In this document: positions 39,266-47,956 of the stretch, one piece after another
How the letters are laid out: every line of letters begins with the position of its first letter
Numbering within the stretch: the first letter of the stretch is position 1
Source of the DNA: JAVDCA01 sp035293985
GTDB lineage: Bacteria > Pseudomonadota > Alphaproteobacteria > Rhizobiales > Xanthobacteraceae
Length of the DNA stretch: 64,000 bases
NCBI GenBank assembly: GCA_035293985.1
Contig: DATGLS010000031.1
Location: 1-64,000 of the forward strand
Reading direction: 5' to 3'
Notes under the pieces: model-generated
The model's input: only the letters and a program-made list of their open reading frames with translations
Told to the model about the DNA's origin: nothing
The model's database searches: none
Program-made: the position numbers and the translations under genes

Positions 39266-40219
39266 ATGAAAAACAAGATCGCGCTCGAGGAGCATTTCCT
39301 CTGCCCGGGCTTCGAGGACTACTGGAAATCGACCGTCGCGGACGTCGACCCGAATATCCTCAGGCAGGTCGCGGCGCGGCTCACCGACTTTGGCGAGCTG
39401 CGGCTCAAATCGATGGACGACGCGGGGATCGCCCGCGCGGTGCTCGCGCTGACCGGCCCGGGGGTGCAGGCCGAGCGCGATACCGCGACCGCGATCCGCA
39501 AGGCGCGCGCCGCCAACGATTTTCTGGCGCGCGAGGTGCAAAAGCGCCCCGACCGCTATTCGGGCTTTGCGCACCTGCCGATGCAGGACGCCGGAGCGGC
39601 GGCGGACGAGCTCGCCCGCTGCATGGGCGAGCTGAAATTCTGCGGCGCCATGATCAACGGCCACACCAATGGCCAGTATCTCGACGATCCCGCGCTCCAT
39701 CCTTTCTGGGAGCGCGCCGAGGCGCTGGGCGCGACGATCTACATCCACCCGACCGATCCGCTGACGCCGGCGCCGGTGCTCGACGGCTTCACCGGGCTGC
39801 GGCGCGCCACCTGGGAATGGGGCTTCGAGACCGGCTCGCATGCGCTGCGCCTCGTGTTCAGCGGGCTGTTCGACCGTTTCCCGCGCGCCAAGGTCGCGCT
39901 CGGCCACCTCGGCGAGACCCTGCCCTATCTGCTGTGGCGGTTCGACAGCCGCGCCAGGCTCTACGGCATCAAGCTCGGCAAGCCGCCGTCGCAGTACATC
40001 AAGGAGAACATCGCCGTGACGACGTCGGGCATGTGCTCGGCCGAGCCGCTCGCCTGCGCGCTCAGCGCGCTCGGCGCCGACCGGGTGATGTTCGCCGCGG
40101 ATTATCCGTTCGAGCAGGCCGAGGAGGCCGGGCATTTCATGGACACGGTGGCGCTGCCCGACAAGGTGCGCGAGGATATCGTGCGCAACAACGCAAAACG
40201 GTTTCTGAGGCTGCCGTGA
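39266..40219 (+). CDS. Amidohydrolase, ACMSD/resorcylate-decarboxylase type
   Basis: 317 residues. The N-terminus MKNKIALEEHF is characteristic of the gamma-resorcylate and 2,3-dihydroxybenzoate decarboxylase branch, where Glu replaces the first His-x-His. Later ligands: His in MINGHTNG, His in IYIHPTDP, His in ALGHLGETLPYLLWR and Asp in MFAADYPFEQ. It probably decarboxylates a hydroxylated aromatic acid. It is separated by 107 bp from the divergent IclR gene and overlaps the next gene by 4 bp. Confidence 0.92.
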   Translation: MKNKIALEEHFLCPGFEDYWKSTVADVDPNILRQVAARLTDFGELRLKSMDDAGIARAVLALTGPGVQAERDTATAIRKARAANDFLAREVQKRPDRYSGFAHLPMQDAGAAADELARCMGELKFCGAMINGHTNGQYLDDPALHPFWERAEALGATIYIHPTDPLTPAPVLDGFTGLRRATWEWGFETGSHALRLVFSGLFDRFPRAKVALGHLGETLPYLLWRFDSRARLYGIKLGKPPSQYIKENIAVTTSGMCSAEPLACALSALGADRVMFAADYPFEQAEEAGHFMDTVALPDKVREDIVRNNAKRFLRLP

Positions 40220-41160
40220 CCAGCGTCCTCGTCCTCGACAAATTCGCCGACGTCTATGAGCGCGAGCTCAAGAGACGGTTTCCCGGTCTGGCGATCCACA
40301 AGGCCGCGACCATGGCGGATATCGCGGTCGATCCGGCGCGCGTCGACGCGCTGTTCGCCTTCGGCATCGCGATCGACGACGGCCTGATCGCCCGCGCCAC
40401 GAACCTCAAATGGATCGCGTCGCTGGCGACCGGCGTCGATCATTTCCTGCGTTGCCCGTCGCTGCGGCACGAGACGATCCTGACCTCGGCGCGCGGCATC
40501 CATGGGCCGGCGATGCGCGAGACGGTGGCGACGCTGATGCTTTCCCTGTCGCGCGATGTCGCGCGGCTCGTCACCAACAAGGCGGCGCATCGGTGGGATC
40601 GCGGCGAGCGCTGGCCGCTGCTCGCGGGCAGGACCGCGGTGGTGGTCGGCATCGGCGTGAGCGGCATCGCGATCGGCGAGCTGCTCAAGGCGTTCGGCAT
40701 GCGCCTGATCGGCGTCACCCGTACGCCGCGGCCGATCGCGGGCTTCGACGCGATGATGCCGACCGCGCAGCTCGCCCGCGCGGCCGCGGAGGCGGACTTC
40801 CTCATCAACGTGCTGCCGGGCAGCGAGGAGAACCGCGGCATCTTCAGCCGCGCGGTCCTCACCGCGATGAAGCCCGACGCATTCTTCATCAATGTCGGCC
40901 GCGGCGAGACCGTGGACGAGGCGGCGCTGATCGAGGCGCTGCGGTCAGGGCGCATCGCCGGCGCCGGCCTCGATGTCTTTCAGCATGCGCCGCTCAAGCC
41001 GGACAGCCCGTTCTGGGATCTGCCCAATGTGGTGATCTCGCCGCAGATCGGCGGCTATTTCGTCGGCTACGAGGAGCAGGTGATTCCGCTGCTGATGGAG
41101 AATATGCGGCTGTTTCTCGCCGGGCGGCTCGGCGAGATGCAGAACGTGGTGGCGCATTGA
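40216..41160 (+). CDS. D-2-hydroxyacid dehydrogenase
   Basis: 314 residues from GTG 40216, which overlaps the amidohydrolase stop (GTGA). The catalytic domain is split around the NAD-binding domain. Motif VVVGIGVSGIAIGELLKAFGMRLIGV is the Rossmann GxGxxG, with Val in the third Gly neighbourhood. Catalytic residues: Arg in NVGRGETVDEAALIEAL, Glu in LDVFQHAPLKPDSPFW region, and a Tyr/His tail SPQIGGYFVGYEEQ where the usual His of SPHxxG is replaced by Gln. The His loss is notable and also occurs in some family branches. Likely reduces a 2-keto acid. Confidence 0.9.
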   Translation: MTSVLVLDKFADVYERELKRRFPGLAIHKAATMADIAVDPARVDALFAFGIAIDDGLIARATNLKWIASLATGVDHFLRCPSLRHETILTSARGIHGPAMRETVATLMLSLSRDVARLVTNKAAHRWDRGERWPLLAGRTAVVVGIGVSGIAIGELLKAFGMRLIGVTRTPRPIAGFDAMMPTAQLARAAAEADFLINVLPGSEENRGIFSRAVLTAMKPDAFFINVGRGETVDEAALIEALRSGRIAGAGLDVFQHAPLKPDSPFWDLPNVVISPQIGGYFVGYEEQVIPLLMENMRLFLAGRLGEMQNVVAH

Positions 41161-41227
41161 GGTCGCGGCTCTTGCTTCCCCTGCGCGCAAGCGCGGCAGA
41201 GGGACGCAGGCGGTGGTGCAAGCGGCT

Positions 41228-42883
41228 TCAATCCAGCGGCTCGACCCTGACGATGGCGGCGCCGTGGTTGTTGCCGGTCCAGAAGCTCACCGGCGTGGTC
41301 GAGTTGTCGACGAAGACGCGGCGGATGTTGGTGCGCCGCGGCAGCAGGTACTCGACGAAGTCGCCGGTTTTCGGATCGAGCCGCGAGACGCGGTCGCTCA
41401 GCATCGAGCCGGTCCACGCCTCGCCGTTCTTGTCGGTGACGACGTCATAGGGCTCGGCCCATGGCGTCGGAAGCTGCCATTCCTGCACCTGGCCCGATTT
41501 CGGATCGAGCCGGCCCACGGCATTGCCGCCGTATTCGGCGAACCACAGGTGATCCTGCGCGTCGAAGCGGCCGCGGCGCGGGCGCGAGTTGGCGATCTCG
41601 CCCTTGAACACCGTGAGCTCGAGCGTCTTGGCGTCGAGCCGGCCGATGTCGGAGGAGGAGAAGTCGAGCAGATAGAGATTGTTCTCGGCGTCGGCCGGGA
41701 TGCCGTAGGAGGTGATGCGCTTCTTCGTCGCCGGGTCCTCGAACGAGCCGAAGTTCTCCCATTTGCCGGTCGCCGGATCGAGCCGCAGGATCTGGGCGCG
41801 GTCCGAGTTCTTCACCCACACCTTGCCGTCGACGTCGGATGCGACCGGCGTCACGAATGCCTGCTGGGTCGCGTCGGTCTGCCATTCCTTCGGCACCGAC
41901 CAGGTCTCGAACCTCTCCGTCTTCGGATCGAAGCGGGCGACGCCCGCCTGGTACATCATCGAGATCCACAGCTTGCCGGATTTCTCCATCTCGAGGTCGA
42001 GCGTGCCGATCGGGAAGCCGGGCTTGATCACCGGCAGCGGATATTCGGTGACCCTGAGCGTCCTCGGATCGAAGCGGCCGAGGAACTGCTCGCCGAACTC
42101 GGTGAACCAGACCTGCCCTTGCGCGTCGAGGATCACGTCGTGCGGCTGGATCTGCTTTCGCGGCAGGTCGTACTCGGTGACGATGACGTGCGTCGCGCGG
42201 CCCTTCGGGCGCGCCAGCGTCTTCAACGGGTAGCTCCAGGTCTCGTCCTTGGAGAGGTTGACCGAGGCGAGATACTCGGCGATCGCGCGCATGCCCGGCC
42301 CCTGGCCGAGGCTGCGGCGTGCATCGCCGATCAGCCGCTGGGGATATTCCGGCGTGCTGCCCGGATAATAGCCGGTCATGCGGTCGAACACCTGGACGAA
42401 CTCGTCGGCGTCGTGGGTCGAGCGCGCGATGCGGTCGAGGTCGTGGCAGCCGATGCAGTTGAGCAGCGCCTTCTTCTGCCGATCGGCGCCCGGGAAGCTC
42501 GCGAGCCACTCGGCGTTGCTGAGCTGCGCCGGCAGGTTGCGGGTGGGCTTGAGCTTGAGGTCGACCATCGCGGTCTTCGCGGCCTCGACCTGCGCGGTCG
42601 CCTTGCCGTCGAGATCGTAGCCGATCGCGCGGATGGTCAGCGTATAGGCGCCGGGCTCGAGACGATCGGCCGGAAAGCGATAGTGCCCCTTGTCGTCGCT
42701 CACCACCGACACCGTGACGATCGAGCCCGCCTTCTTGGCGCTGACCACGACGCCTTCCATGGCGCCCTCGCGGTCCGAGCTGACCTGCCCGGCCAGCGCG
42801 TCGGTCGACTGCGCGATGGCGCCGCCGGGAAAGTGCAGCATGCAGGCCGCGAACACGGCGGCGATCAGGCGGGCGCGCATCAA
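41228..42883 (-). CDS. Periplasmic Vgb-like beta-propeller with Ig-like and cytochrome c parts
   Basis: 551 residues. A signal peptide (1-25, ending GGAIAQ) is followed by a carboxypeptidase-regulatory/Ig-like domain (about 28-112; GVVVSAKKAG, YRFPADRLEPGAYTLTIRA). Next comes a c-type haem motif CIGCHD (about 143-148) in a helical segment, and then a virginiamycin-B-lyase-like six-bladed propeller (about 230-545) with repeated VWFTEFGEQFLGRFDP, LWISMMYQAGVARFDP and LWFAEYGGNAVGRLDP blades. Such proteins occur near catabolic genes and may oxidise or hydrolyse a substrate in the periplasm, passing electrons through the haem. Exact activity unknown. Confidence 0.88.
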   Translation of the reverse strand: MMRARLIAAVFAACMLHFPGGAIAQSTDALAGQVSSDREGAMEGVVVSAKKAGSIVTVSVVSDDKGHYRFPADRLEPGAYTLTIRAIGYDLDGKATAQVEAAKTAMVDLKLKPTRNLPAQLSNAEWLASFPGADRQKKALLNCIGCHDLDRIARSTHDADEFVQVFDRMTGYYPGSTPEYPQRLIGDARRSLGQGPGMRAIAEYLASVNLSKDETWSYPLKTLARPKGRATHVIVTEYDLPRKQIQPHDVILDAQGQVWFTEFGEQFLGRFDPRTLRVTEYPLPVIKPGFPIGTLDLEMEKSGKLWISMMYQAGVARFDPKTERFETWSVPKEWQTDATQQAFVTPVASDVDGKVWVKNSDRAQILRLDPATGKWENFGSFEDPATKKRITSYGIPADAENNLYLLDFSSSDIGRLDAKTLELTVFKGEIANSRPRRGRFDAQDHLWFAEYGGNAVGRLDPKSGQVQEWQLPTPWAEPYDVVTDKNGEAWTGSMLSDRVSRLDPKTGDFVEYLLPRRTNIRRVFVDNSTTPVSFWTGNNHGAAIVRVEPLD

Positions 42884-43020
42884 TGACCTCCCGGAAATCG
42901 TTGTTTTCGGAAATGCCGAATAGGGCGAGGCTAGACCTTCGCCAGGGGGTCTTCAAGAATACGTCAGTTCCGCTTTTGCATTTTCGAGCAAGCGCCGGCC
43001 TATGGCAGCATCGCCGTTGT

Positions 43021-43107
43021 CATGTCGTCATGCGCGGGCTTGATCCGCGCATCCACGTCTTGCTTTTGCTGCCAAGACGTGGAGGCCGGGACCCGGCCAT
43101 GACGGAG
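43021..43107. repeat. Palindromic intergenic repeat, family C copy 2
   Basis: CATGTCGTCATGCGCGGGC, ATCCACGTCTTG, a short T-rich loop, CAAGACGTGGA and CCGGGACCCGGCCATGACGG form two inverted halves. It matches the elements at 36956-37038 and 45871-45960. It sits in the 466-bp gap (42884-43349) between two divergent genes, in which no other gene or strong promoter was recognised. Confidence 0.78.
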
Positions 43108-43349
43108 TGAGATAGAGGGTCAACCGGCTCTACGGCGTGCGCGATCAACACGGGCGCCGAGCATCACCGAGGAGTCGCGCAGGATCCTGTTCGGGCAGAC
43201 CGCCTCCGTGGTGCGCTGAGCAGCCCCTGCGGCGGCAATTGAGCGCGGCGGAATGAGTCGCTAACCTGCCTCACTTGTCGGTCGAGCATGATCGTCCCAA
43301 AAAGCCGCCAGATGCTTTGGGCTCATGCTCCTAGGGGTCGGGAGCGCAC

Positions 43350-44279
43350 ATGGCGTCAGGATACAAGCTGGTCACCTATGCGTCGGCGAACGGGCCGCGC
43401 GCCGGGCTCGTGATCGGCGAGGAGGTGTATGACGCCGCCGGGCTGACCGGCGAGCCCGCCTACGCGACGGTGAAGGGAATCCTCAACGACTGGGAGGCTG
43501 CGTCCGCCCGCTGCAAGGTGGTGGCGGCGGAGGCAAAGGACAGCATCGTCGAGCATTTCCCGCTGGCGCAGACCACCCTGCTCGCCCCGGTGCGCTGGCC
43601 GTCGGCGATCTATTGCGCGGGGGCGAACTTCTCCGACCACATGCTCGAGATGGCCAAGGTGCAGAACATCGCGCCCGAGCCCGATCCGCGCAGCGTCGGC
43701 CTGAAGCCGTGGCACTTCATCAAGGCCTCGCGCACCCTCGCCGATCCGGGCAAGACCGTCGTCCTGCCGAGCTATTCGAAGATGGTCGACTGGGAGGTCG
43801 AGCTCACCGCCGTGATCGGCAAGCCGGCGCGCAACGTGCCGGTCGCGCGCGCGCTCGATCACGTCGCCGGCTACACGGCGGCGAACGACCTCTCGGCGCG
43901 CGACCTCACCAAGCGCGCGCAGGTGCCGGATACATCGCCGTTCAAGTTCGACTGGCTCGGGCAGAAGAACTTCGACGACGCCTGCCCGCTCGGCCCCTGG
44001 ATCGTGCCGGCCGAGGACATTCCCGATCCGCAGAACCTCGCGCTCAAGCTGTGGGTCAACGACGTGATCAAGCAGGACTCGCACACCTCGAAGATGATCT
44101 TCAGCCTCGCCGAGCAGATCGCGCACATCTCCTCGCGCCTCACCCTGCATCCGGGCGATCTCGTCCTCACCGGCACGCCCGCCGGCGTCGGCCTCGCGCG
44201 CAAGGAATTCCTCAAGGCCGGCGACGTGGTGAAGATCTGGGTCGAGGGCGTGGGGACGCTGACGAACACCATGGGGTGA
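43350..44279 (+). CDS. Fumarylacetoacetate hydrolase family protein
   Basis: 309 residues. The N-terminal linker domain leads to a C-terminal FAH fold (about 80-305) with the metal-binding acids: the Glu pair in VDWEVELTAVIG and the Asp in YTAANDLSARDL. Also present are IYCAGANFSDH and LVLTGTPAGVG, both family signatures. The family hydrolyses C-C bonds of 1,3-diketones or decarboxylates/hydrates ring-cleavage products, so a role at the end of an aromatic pathway is plausible. No gene is near it on the same strand except the two small ones downstream. Confidence 0.92.
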   Translation: MASGYKLVTYASANGPRAGLVIGEEVYDAAGLTGEPAYATVKGILNDWEAASARCKVVAAEAKDSIVEHFPLAQTTLLAPVRWPSAIYCAGANFSDHMLEMAKVQNIAPEPDPRSVGLKPWHFIKASRTLADPGKTVVLPSYSKMVDWEVELTAVIGKPARNVPVARALDHVAGYTAANDLSARDLTKRAQVPDTSPFKFDWLGQKNFDDACPLGPWIVPAEDIPDPQNLALKLWVNDVIKQDSHTSKMIFSLAEQIAHISSRLTLHPGDLVLTGTPAGVGLARKEFLKAGDVVKIWVEGVGTLTNTMG

Positions 44280-44287
44280 GGTGAACG

Positions 44288-44818
44288 GTGCGCCGAACGC
44301 TGATAGCGGGCCCCATGCTGCTCGTGGCGGCACTCGCGTTTGGGGGCTTCGGTCGTTGGGGATACGCGATGGTCTTTCCCAAGGGATCCACGGAGGTCGT
44401 GCAACTCACCCCGGCGAAGCGCCTCGTGCTCCAGAGCCTGCGAGCCGAGACCAAATTCCAGCCGAACGACTATCCGCCGCTCGGCTATACGGGCGCAGAA
44501 TCGGCCCAGGATCGGGCGCGCGGAACCGCCGCCGTGAATGGATTCATCGACGCGGTGCTCGCGCAACCCGACGGGCCCGTCCATGCCGAGGCGGTAAGTG
44601 CGCTCATCGATCCGGTCCTACAGCAGGTGGACCTGCTCGACACCGAGGATCGCGAGCGCACTTACGGCTATGTCCTGGAGGTCTGGTACATCCTCGGCTT
44701 CAAAGGGGCGACCGGGCACTTCGATGCCGGCTCCGCTTTTCGCAAACCCGAAGGATACGCCGAGCCGCTTCCGCCCGGCTGGCAGGCACCTGACAAGCCG
44801 CGGCCGATAGGTCAATGA
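44288..44818 (+). CDS. Hypothetical protein, exported or membrane-anchored
   Basis: 176 residues from GTG 44288. An N-terminal hydrophobic segment (TLIAGPMLLVAALAFGG) is a signal or anchor; the rest is soluble with an acidic helical part (VNGFIDAVLAQPDGPVHAEAVSALIDPVLQQVDLLDTEDRE shortened here) and a C-terminal Pro-rich stretch. No family was recognised with confidence. Its stop overlaps the next start by 4 bp, so the two small genes are coupled. Confidence 0.62.
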   Translation: MRRTLIAGPMLLVAALAFGGFGRWGYAMVFPKGSTEVVQLTPAKRLVLQSLRAETKFQPNDYPPLGYTGAESAQDRARGTAAVNGFIDAVLAQPDGPVHAEAVSALIDPVLQQVDLLDTEDRERTYGYVLEVWYILGFKGATGHFDAGSAFRKPEGYAEPLPPGWQAPDKPRPIGQ

Positions 44819-45087
44819 CGCGACGCGCTCCCTCTCGCCGCAAGACGCGCAAATCGGCGCGGCGCGCACCGAAGCGCGCGAAGATCGGCCGCATCTTCAC
44901 CGGGGATCAGGCGCTGCACGAGCTGTTTCGCGAGCAGGCGGCCGCGGTGCTCGACGATGCGGAGATCGGCGAGGAGGAGAAGCAGGGCATCCTCGCCGCG
45001 ATGACATGCCCGTGCTGCGGCACCGGGACGATGGGGTTCAGCGTCAGCCTGAAGCCGAAGCGGGGGAAGTTCGTCGCGGAATCGTAG
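44815..45087 (+). CDS. Small basic protein with a CxxC motif, unknown
   Basis: 90 residues. The first 25 residues are strongly basic (TRRAPSRRKTRKSARRAPKR). A helical middle (LHELFREQAAAVLDDAEI) leads to MTCPCCGTGTMG, a candidate half zinc site. The ATG overlaps the upstream stop. No family recognised; a nucleic-acid-binding role is only a guess from charge. It ends directly at a palindromic repeat. Confidence 0.55.
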   Translation: MTRRAPSRRKTRKSARRAPKRAKIGRIFTGDQALHELFREQAAAVLDDAEIGEEEKQGILAAMTCPCCGTGTMGFSVSLKPKRGKFVAES

Positions 45088-45192
45088 GGTGGGCAAAGGC
45101 GCGTTGCACGCACCATCCGCGTGGGCAAAATCGCCGAAGCGCCTTTGCCCACGCGGCAACGTCAGCGCAAGGCGATTTTGCCCACCCTACGG
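45083..45192. repeat. Long palindromic intergenic repeat, family A copy 3
   Basis: Begins CGTAGGGTGGGCAAAGGCGC and ends GCGATTTTGCCCACCCTACG, so the ends are exact inverted copies over CGTAGGGTGGGCAAA/TTTGCCCACCCTACG with a short break. Inner GTGGGCAAAATCGC and GCGCCTTTGCCCAC give a second, crossed pairing. Same family as 2984-3103 and 22953-23056. Lies between convergent genes and overlaps the stop codon of the small basic protein gene. Confidence 0.82.
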
Positions 45193-45205
45193 CCAGCAAT
45201 CAGCG

Positions 45206-45820
45206 TCACACCTTGATCTTCTCGTCCTCGGCGACGCGCTGCACGGCCGGGCGCTTCAGCATGCGGTCCTTGAAGGCGGTGTAGTTCTCGAGCTCGCTCA
45301 TGGGCAGCTCGCTGCGCACGCCCCAGGTGTAGAAGACGAAGGCGTAGGGATCGAGCACCGAGTAGCGGTCGGAGAACCACTCGCGGCCCTCGAGCATGGC
45401 GTCGGTCTGCTTCATGTAGCCGTGGAAGGTCTTGAGGCCCATGTCCTTGAGGCCGGGGAAGGCGGACGTATCGGCAGTGTAGCGCTCGGGCCGGCGCGTA
45501 TGGGCGTAGGCCGGATGCACGTTCACGGCGAAGAATCCGATCAGCGAAAGCGCCTTGGCCTCCGCTATCGCGTCGGTCGGCCACAGGCCGAAGCGCTTGC
45601 CGAGATAGGGCAGGATCGCGGTGTTCTCGGCGAGCGGCTCGCCGTTGTCGAGGCGCAGCGCGGGCACGCGCCCGAGCGGATGGATCTTGAGATAGGCCTC
45701 GGTCCTCTGCTCGCCCTTGGCGAGGTCGACGCGCTGCGGCGTGTATTTCTCGCCGCTCTCCTCGAGCACGATATGCGCCGCCATCGAGCAGGCGCCGGGG
45801 GAATAATAGAGGGTCAGCAT
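45206..45820 (-). CDS. Glutathione S-transferase
   Basis: 204 residues from ATG 45820 (MLTLYYSPGACS); an in-frame ATG 10 codons upstream is possible. The thioredoxin-like N-terminal domain has the SPGACS helix start, HPLGRVPALRLDNGE with cis-Pro, and LAENTAILPYLG. The C-terminal domain is helical. The beta-class-like SPGACS motif suggests a bacterial GST involved in detoxification or reductive steps. The gene lies between two palindromic repeats. Confidence 0.93.
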   Translation of the reverse strand: MLTLYYSPGACSMAAHIVLEESGEKYTPQRVDLAKGEQRTEAYLKIHPLGRVPALRLDNGEPLAENTAILPYLGKRFGLWPTDAIAEAKALSLIGFFAVNVHPAYAHTRRPERYTADTSAFPGLKDMGLKTFHGYMKQTDAMLEGREWFSDRYSVLDPYAFVFYTWGVRSELPMSELENYTAFKDRMLKRPAVQRVAEDEKIKV

Positions 45821-45870
45821 GTTGCGCGTTTCTCCAAGACCGATCGTCATTGACGGAGTGCGTAGTTTAC

Positions 45871-45960
45871 GACGTCATGGCCGGGCTTGTCCCGGCCATC
45901 CACGTCTTCATCGCGTGCAGAAAAGACGTGGATGCCCGGGACAAGCCCGGGCATGACGAC
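45871..45960. repeat. Palindromic intergenic repeat, family C copy 3
   Basis: CGTCATGGCCGGGCTTGTCC, ATCCACGTCTT, spacer, AAGACGTGGAT, CCCGGGACAAGCCCGGGCATG. Inner arms are exact inverted copies. Matches 36956-37038 and 43021-43107. Located between the GST and ClC genes, both leftward. Confidence 0.82.
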
Positions 45961-45980
45961 GAGGAGTTGGCTTCGCTCAC

Positions 45981-47861
45981 CTAGGACTTCGCCATGCGGA
46001 AGCCGAGCAGCGCCTCGCGCTCGTTCTCGTGGCGCCGCGCGTGCGAACGGATGCGCAGGAGGTCGCGCCGGGCGACGAGGCCGACCAGCGCGCGGTCGGC
46101 GCGGCGCAGGATCGGAACGCGCCCGGCGTCGGTCAGGGCCATGCGGTCGGCGAGATGGCCGGCGAGCTCGTCCTCGTAGCCGATGGTGAGGTCCTGCTCG
46201 GCCACCACGTCGCGCAGGCACTGGCCGGTCGGCCATCCCTCCATGGTCCAGCGCAGCACGTCGGAGCGCGACACCATGCCGACGAGGGTGCCGCTCTCGT
46301 CGACCACCGGATAGCTCTTGTGCCGGCGCGGCGCCGTCGGCGCGGAAAAGAAGGCGATCACCTCGGCGATCGGCATCTCGGCCGGCAGCGTCTCGACGGG
46401 CGTCGCCATGATGTCGAGGACGCGCGTGGTCTCGAACGGATCGATCGCGTATTCGCGCGTCACGTGGTGGCCGCGGCGCGCCACCTTCTCGGTGAGGATC
46501 GAGCGGCGCAGCAGCAGCACCGTGGTCGCATGGGCGAAGATGCAGCCGACCGTCACGGGCAGGAGGCCGCCCACGTTGTGGGTGAGCTCGAGCGCGAACA
46601 CGATCGCGGTGAGCGGCGAGCGCATGGTGCCGCCCATGATCGCGGCCATTCCGACCAGCGCCCAGTCGTTGGGGTGGCCGACGGGGAGCACGACGCCGAA
46701 CAGGGCGCCGAGGGTGCCGCCCATGATCAGGAGCGGCGCCAGCACGCCGCCCGAGGTGCCGGAGCCGAGCGCGATCGACCAGATGATCGCCTTGACGAGC
46801 ATGAGCCGGATGACGGCACCGTTGCCCATGTCGCCGCGCAGCAGCGCCGCGATGTTGTCGTAGCCGACGCCGAGCGCGTGCGGCTCGATCAGCCCGCCGA
46901 GGCCGATGACGAGGCCGCCGATCGCCGGCCACCACATCCAATGGATGGGCAGGCGCGCGAACAGATCCTCGGCGGCGTAGACCATCTGCGTCAGCATGCC
47001 GGAGAAGAGGCCGCCCGCGATGCCGACGCAGGCCGCGAACACGAGCCCGAGCGGTCCGAGCGTCGCGGTGTCGGGCATCGGAAACAGGACGCCGCCGCCG
47101 AGCAGATAGGGCCGCCAGGCGGCGGCGATGATGGACGCGATCGCGACCGGCACGAAGCTGCGCGGCTTCCACTCGAACAGCAGGAGCTCGACCGCGAGCA
47201 GCATGGCGGCGACCGGCGTGCCGAAGGTCGCGCTCATGCCGGCGGCGGCGCCGGCCACCAGCAGCGTCTTGCGCTCGGCGTTGGAGAGCTGGAAGAACTG
47301 CGCGAACAGCGAGCCGAAGGCGCCGCCCGTCATGATGATCGGACCTTCCGCGCCGAACGGGCCGCCGGTGCCGATCGAGATCGCCGACGACAGCGGCTTG
47401 AGCAGGGCGACGCGCGGCTGGATGCGGCTCTTCCCGATCAGGATCGCCTCCATCGCCTCGGGAATGCCGTGACCGCGGATCTTCTCCGAGCCGAAGCGCG
47501 CCATCAGGCCGATGATCAGGCAGCCCACCACCGGGATGAGCACCGACAGCGGGCCGAGATGGTCCGGGATCCGCGTCGAGGCGGCAGAGAACTCGCTGTA
47601 ATATGCGATGTTGGTGGCGAGCGCGATCATGCGCGACAAAAGCCAGGCGGCGGCGGCGCCGGCGGTGCCCACCACGACGGCCATTCCGACCAGCAGAAGG
47701 ACGCGCGGGTCGGTGCTGAAATCGCGCAAACGATCGCCGCCGTGCGGCTCGGCGCCGTGTCCGGAGCCAAGTTTGGAGCCAAGTCCGGCGCCAAGTCCGG
47801 CGAGCGCGGCGGAATTCGACTGGCCCCGCGCACCGCGCGCAGGAGAAGCATCGCTGGTCAT
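45981..47861 (-). CDS. ClC-family chloride channel/transporter with CBS domains
   Basis: 626 residues. After a Gly/Ser-rich N-terminus comes the ClC membrane domain (about 50-470) with the pore motifs GHGIPEA (normally GSGIP), FGAEGPII with the gating Glu, and GSGTSGGVLAP. The internal topology repeat is visible. The C-terminus holds a CBS pair (about 495-610) with SYPVVDESGTLVGMVSRSDVL and VPILRRADRALVGLVARRDLL. Ser to His in the first pore motif removes the usual side chain that coordinates chloride, so ion selectivity may differ. It is divergent from a marR gene with a shared palindrome. Confidence 0.93.
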   Translation of the reverse strand: MTSDASPARGARGQSNSAALAGLGAGLGSKLGSGHGAEPHGGDRLRDFSTDPRVLLLVGMAVVVGTAGAAAAWLLSRMIALATNIAYYSEFSAASTRIPDHLGPLSVLIPVVGCLIIGLMARFGSEKIRGHGIPEAMEAILIGKSRIQPRVALLKPLSSAISIGTGGPFGAEGPIIMTGGAFGSLFAQFFQLSNAERKTLLVAGAAAGMSATFGTPVAAMLLAVELLLFEWKPRSFVPVAIASIIAAAWRPYLLGGGVLFPMPDTATLGPLGLVFAACVGIAGGLFSGMLTQMVYAAEDLFARLPIHWMWWPAIGGLVIGLGGLIEPHALGVGYDNIAALLRGDMGNGAVIRLMLVKAIIWSIALGSGTSGGVLAPLLIMGGTLGALFGVVLPVGHPNDWALVGMAAIMGGTMRSPLTAIVFALELTHNVGGLLPVTVGCIFAHATTVLLLRRSILTEKVARRGHHVTREYAIDPFETTRVLDIMATPVETLPAEMPIAEVIAFFSAPTAPRRHKSYPVVDESGTLVGMVSRSDVLRWTMEGWPTGQCLRDVVAEQDLTIGYEDELAGHLADRMALTDAGRVPILRRADRALVGLVARRDLLRIRSHARRHENEREALLGFRMAKS

Positions 47862-47894
47862 GCAAAAAATCCGTGTCGGGAGAGAGCCGGCGCT

Positions 47895-47911
47895 TTATAT
47901 CGCACTGCGAT
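47895..47911. promoter_or_regulatory. Perfect 17-bp palindrome between clc and marR (operator candidate)
   Basis: ATATCGCA C TGCGATAT is a perfect inverted repeat with 8-bp arms around one base. It lies 34 bp from the ClC start and 46 bp from the MarR start, in the only gap between the divergent genes. Size, symmetry and position fit a MarR dimer site controlling both genes. Confidence 0.7.
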
Positions 47912-47956
47912 ATGATTTGAAGACCTCGTTTGCATGACTCTGGAGGGGAGTTCCGC

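Noticed and set aside
38320..40215. 5' extension of the D-2-hydroxyacid dehydrogenase frame
   Set aside because: The extension is antisense to the IclR gene and out of frame with the amidohydrolase. The GTGA overlap at 40216 gives the family length.
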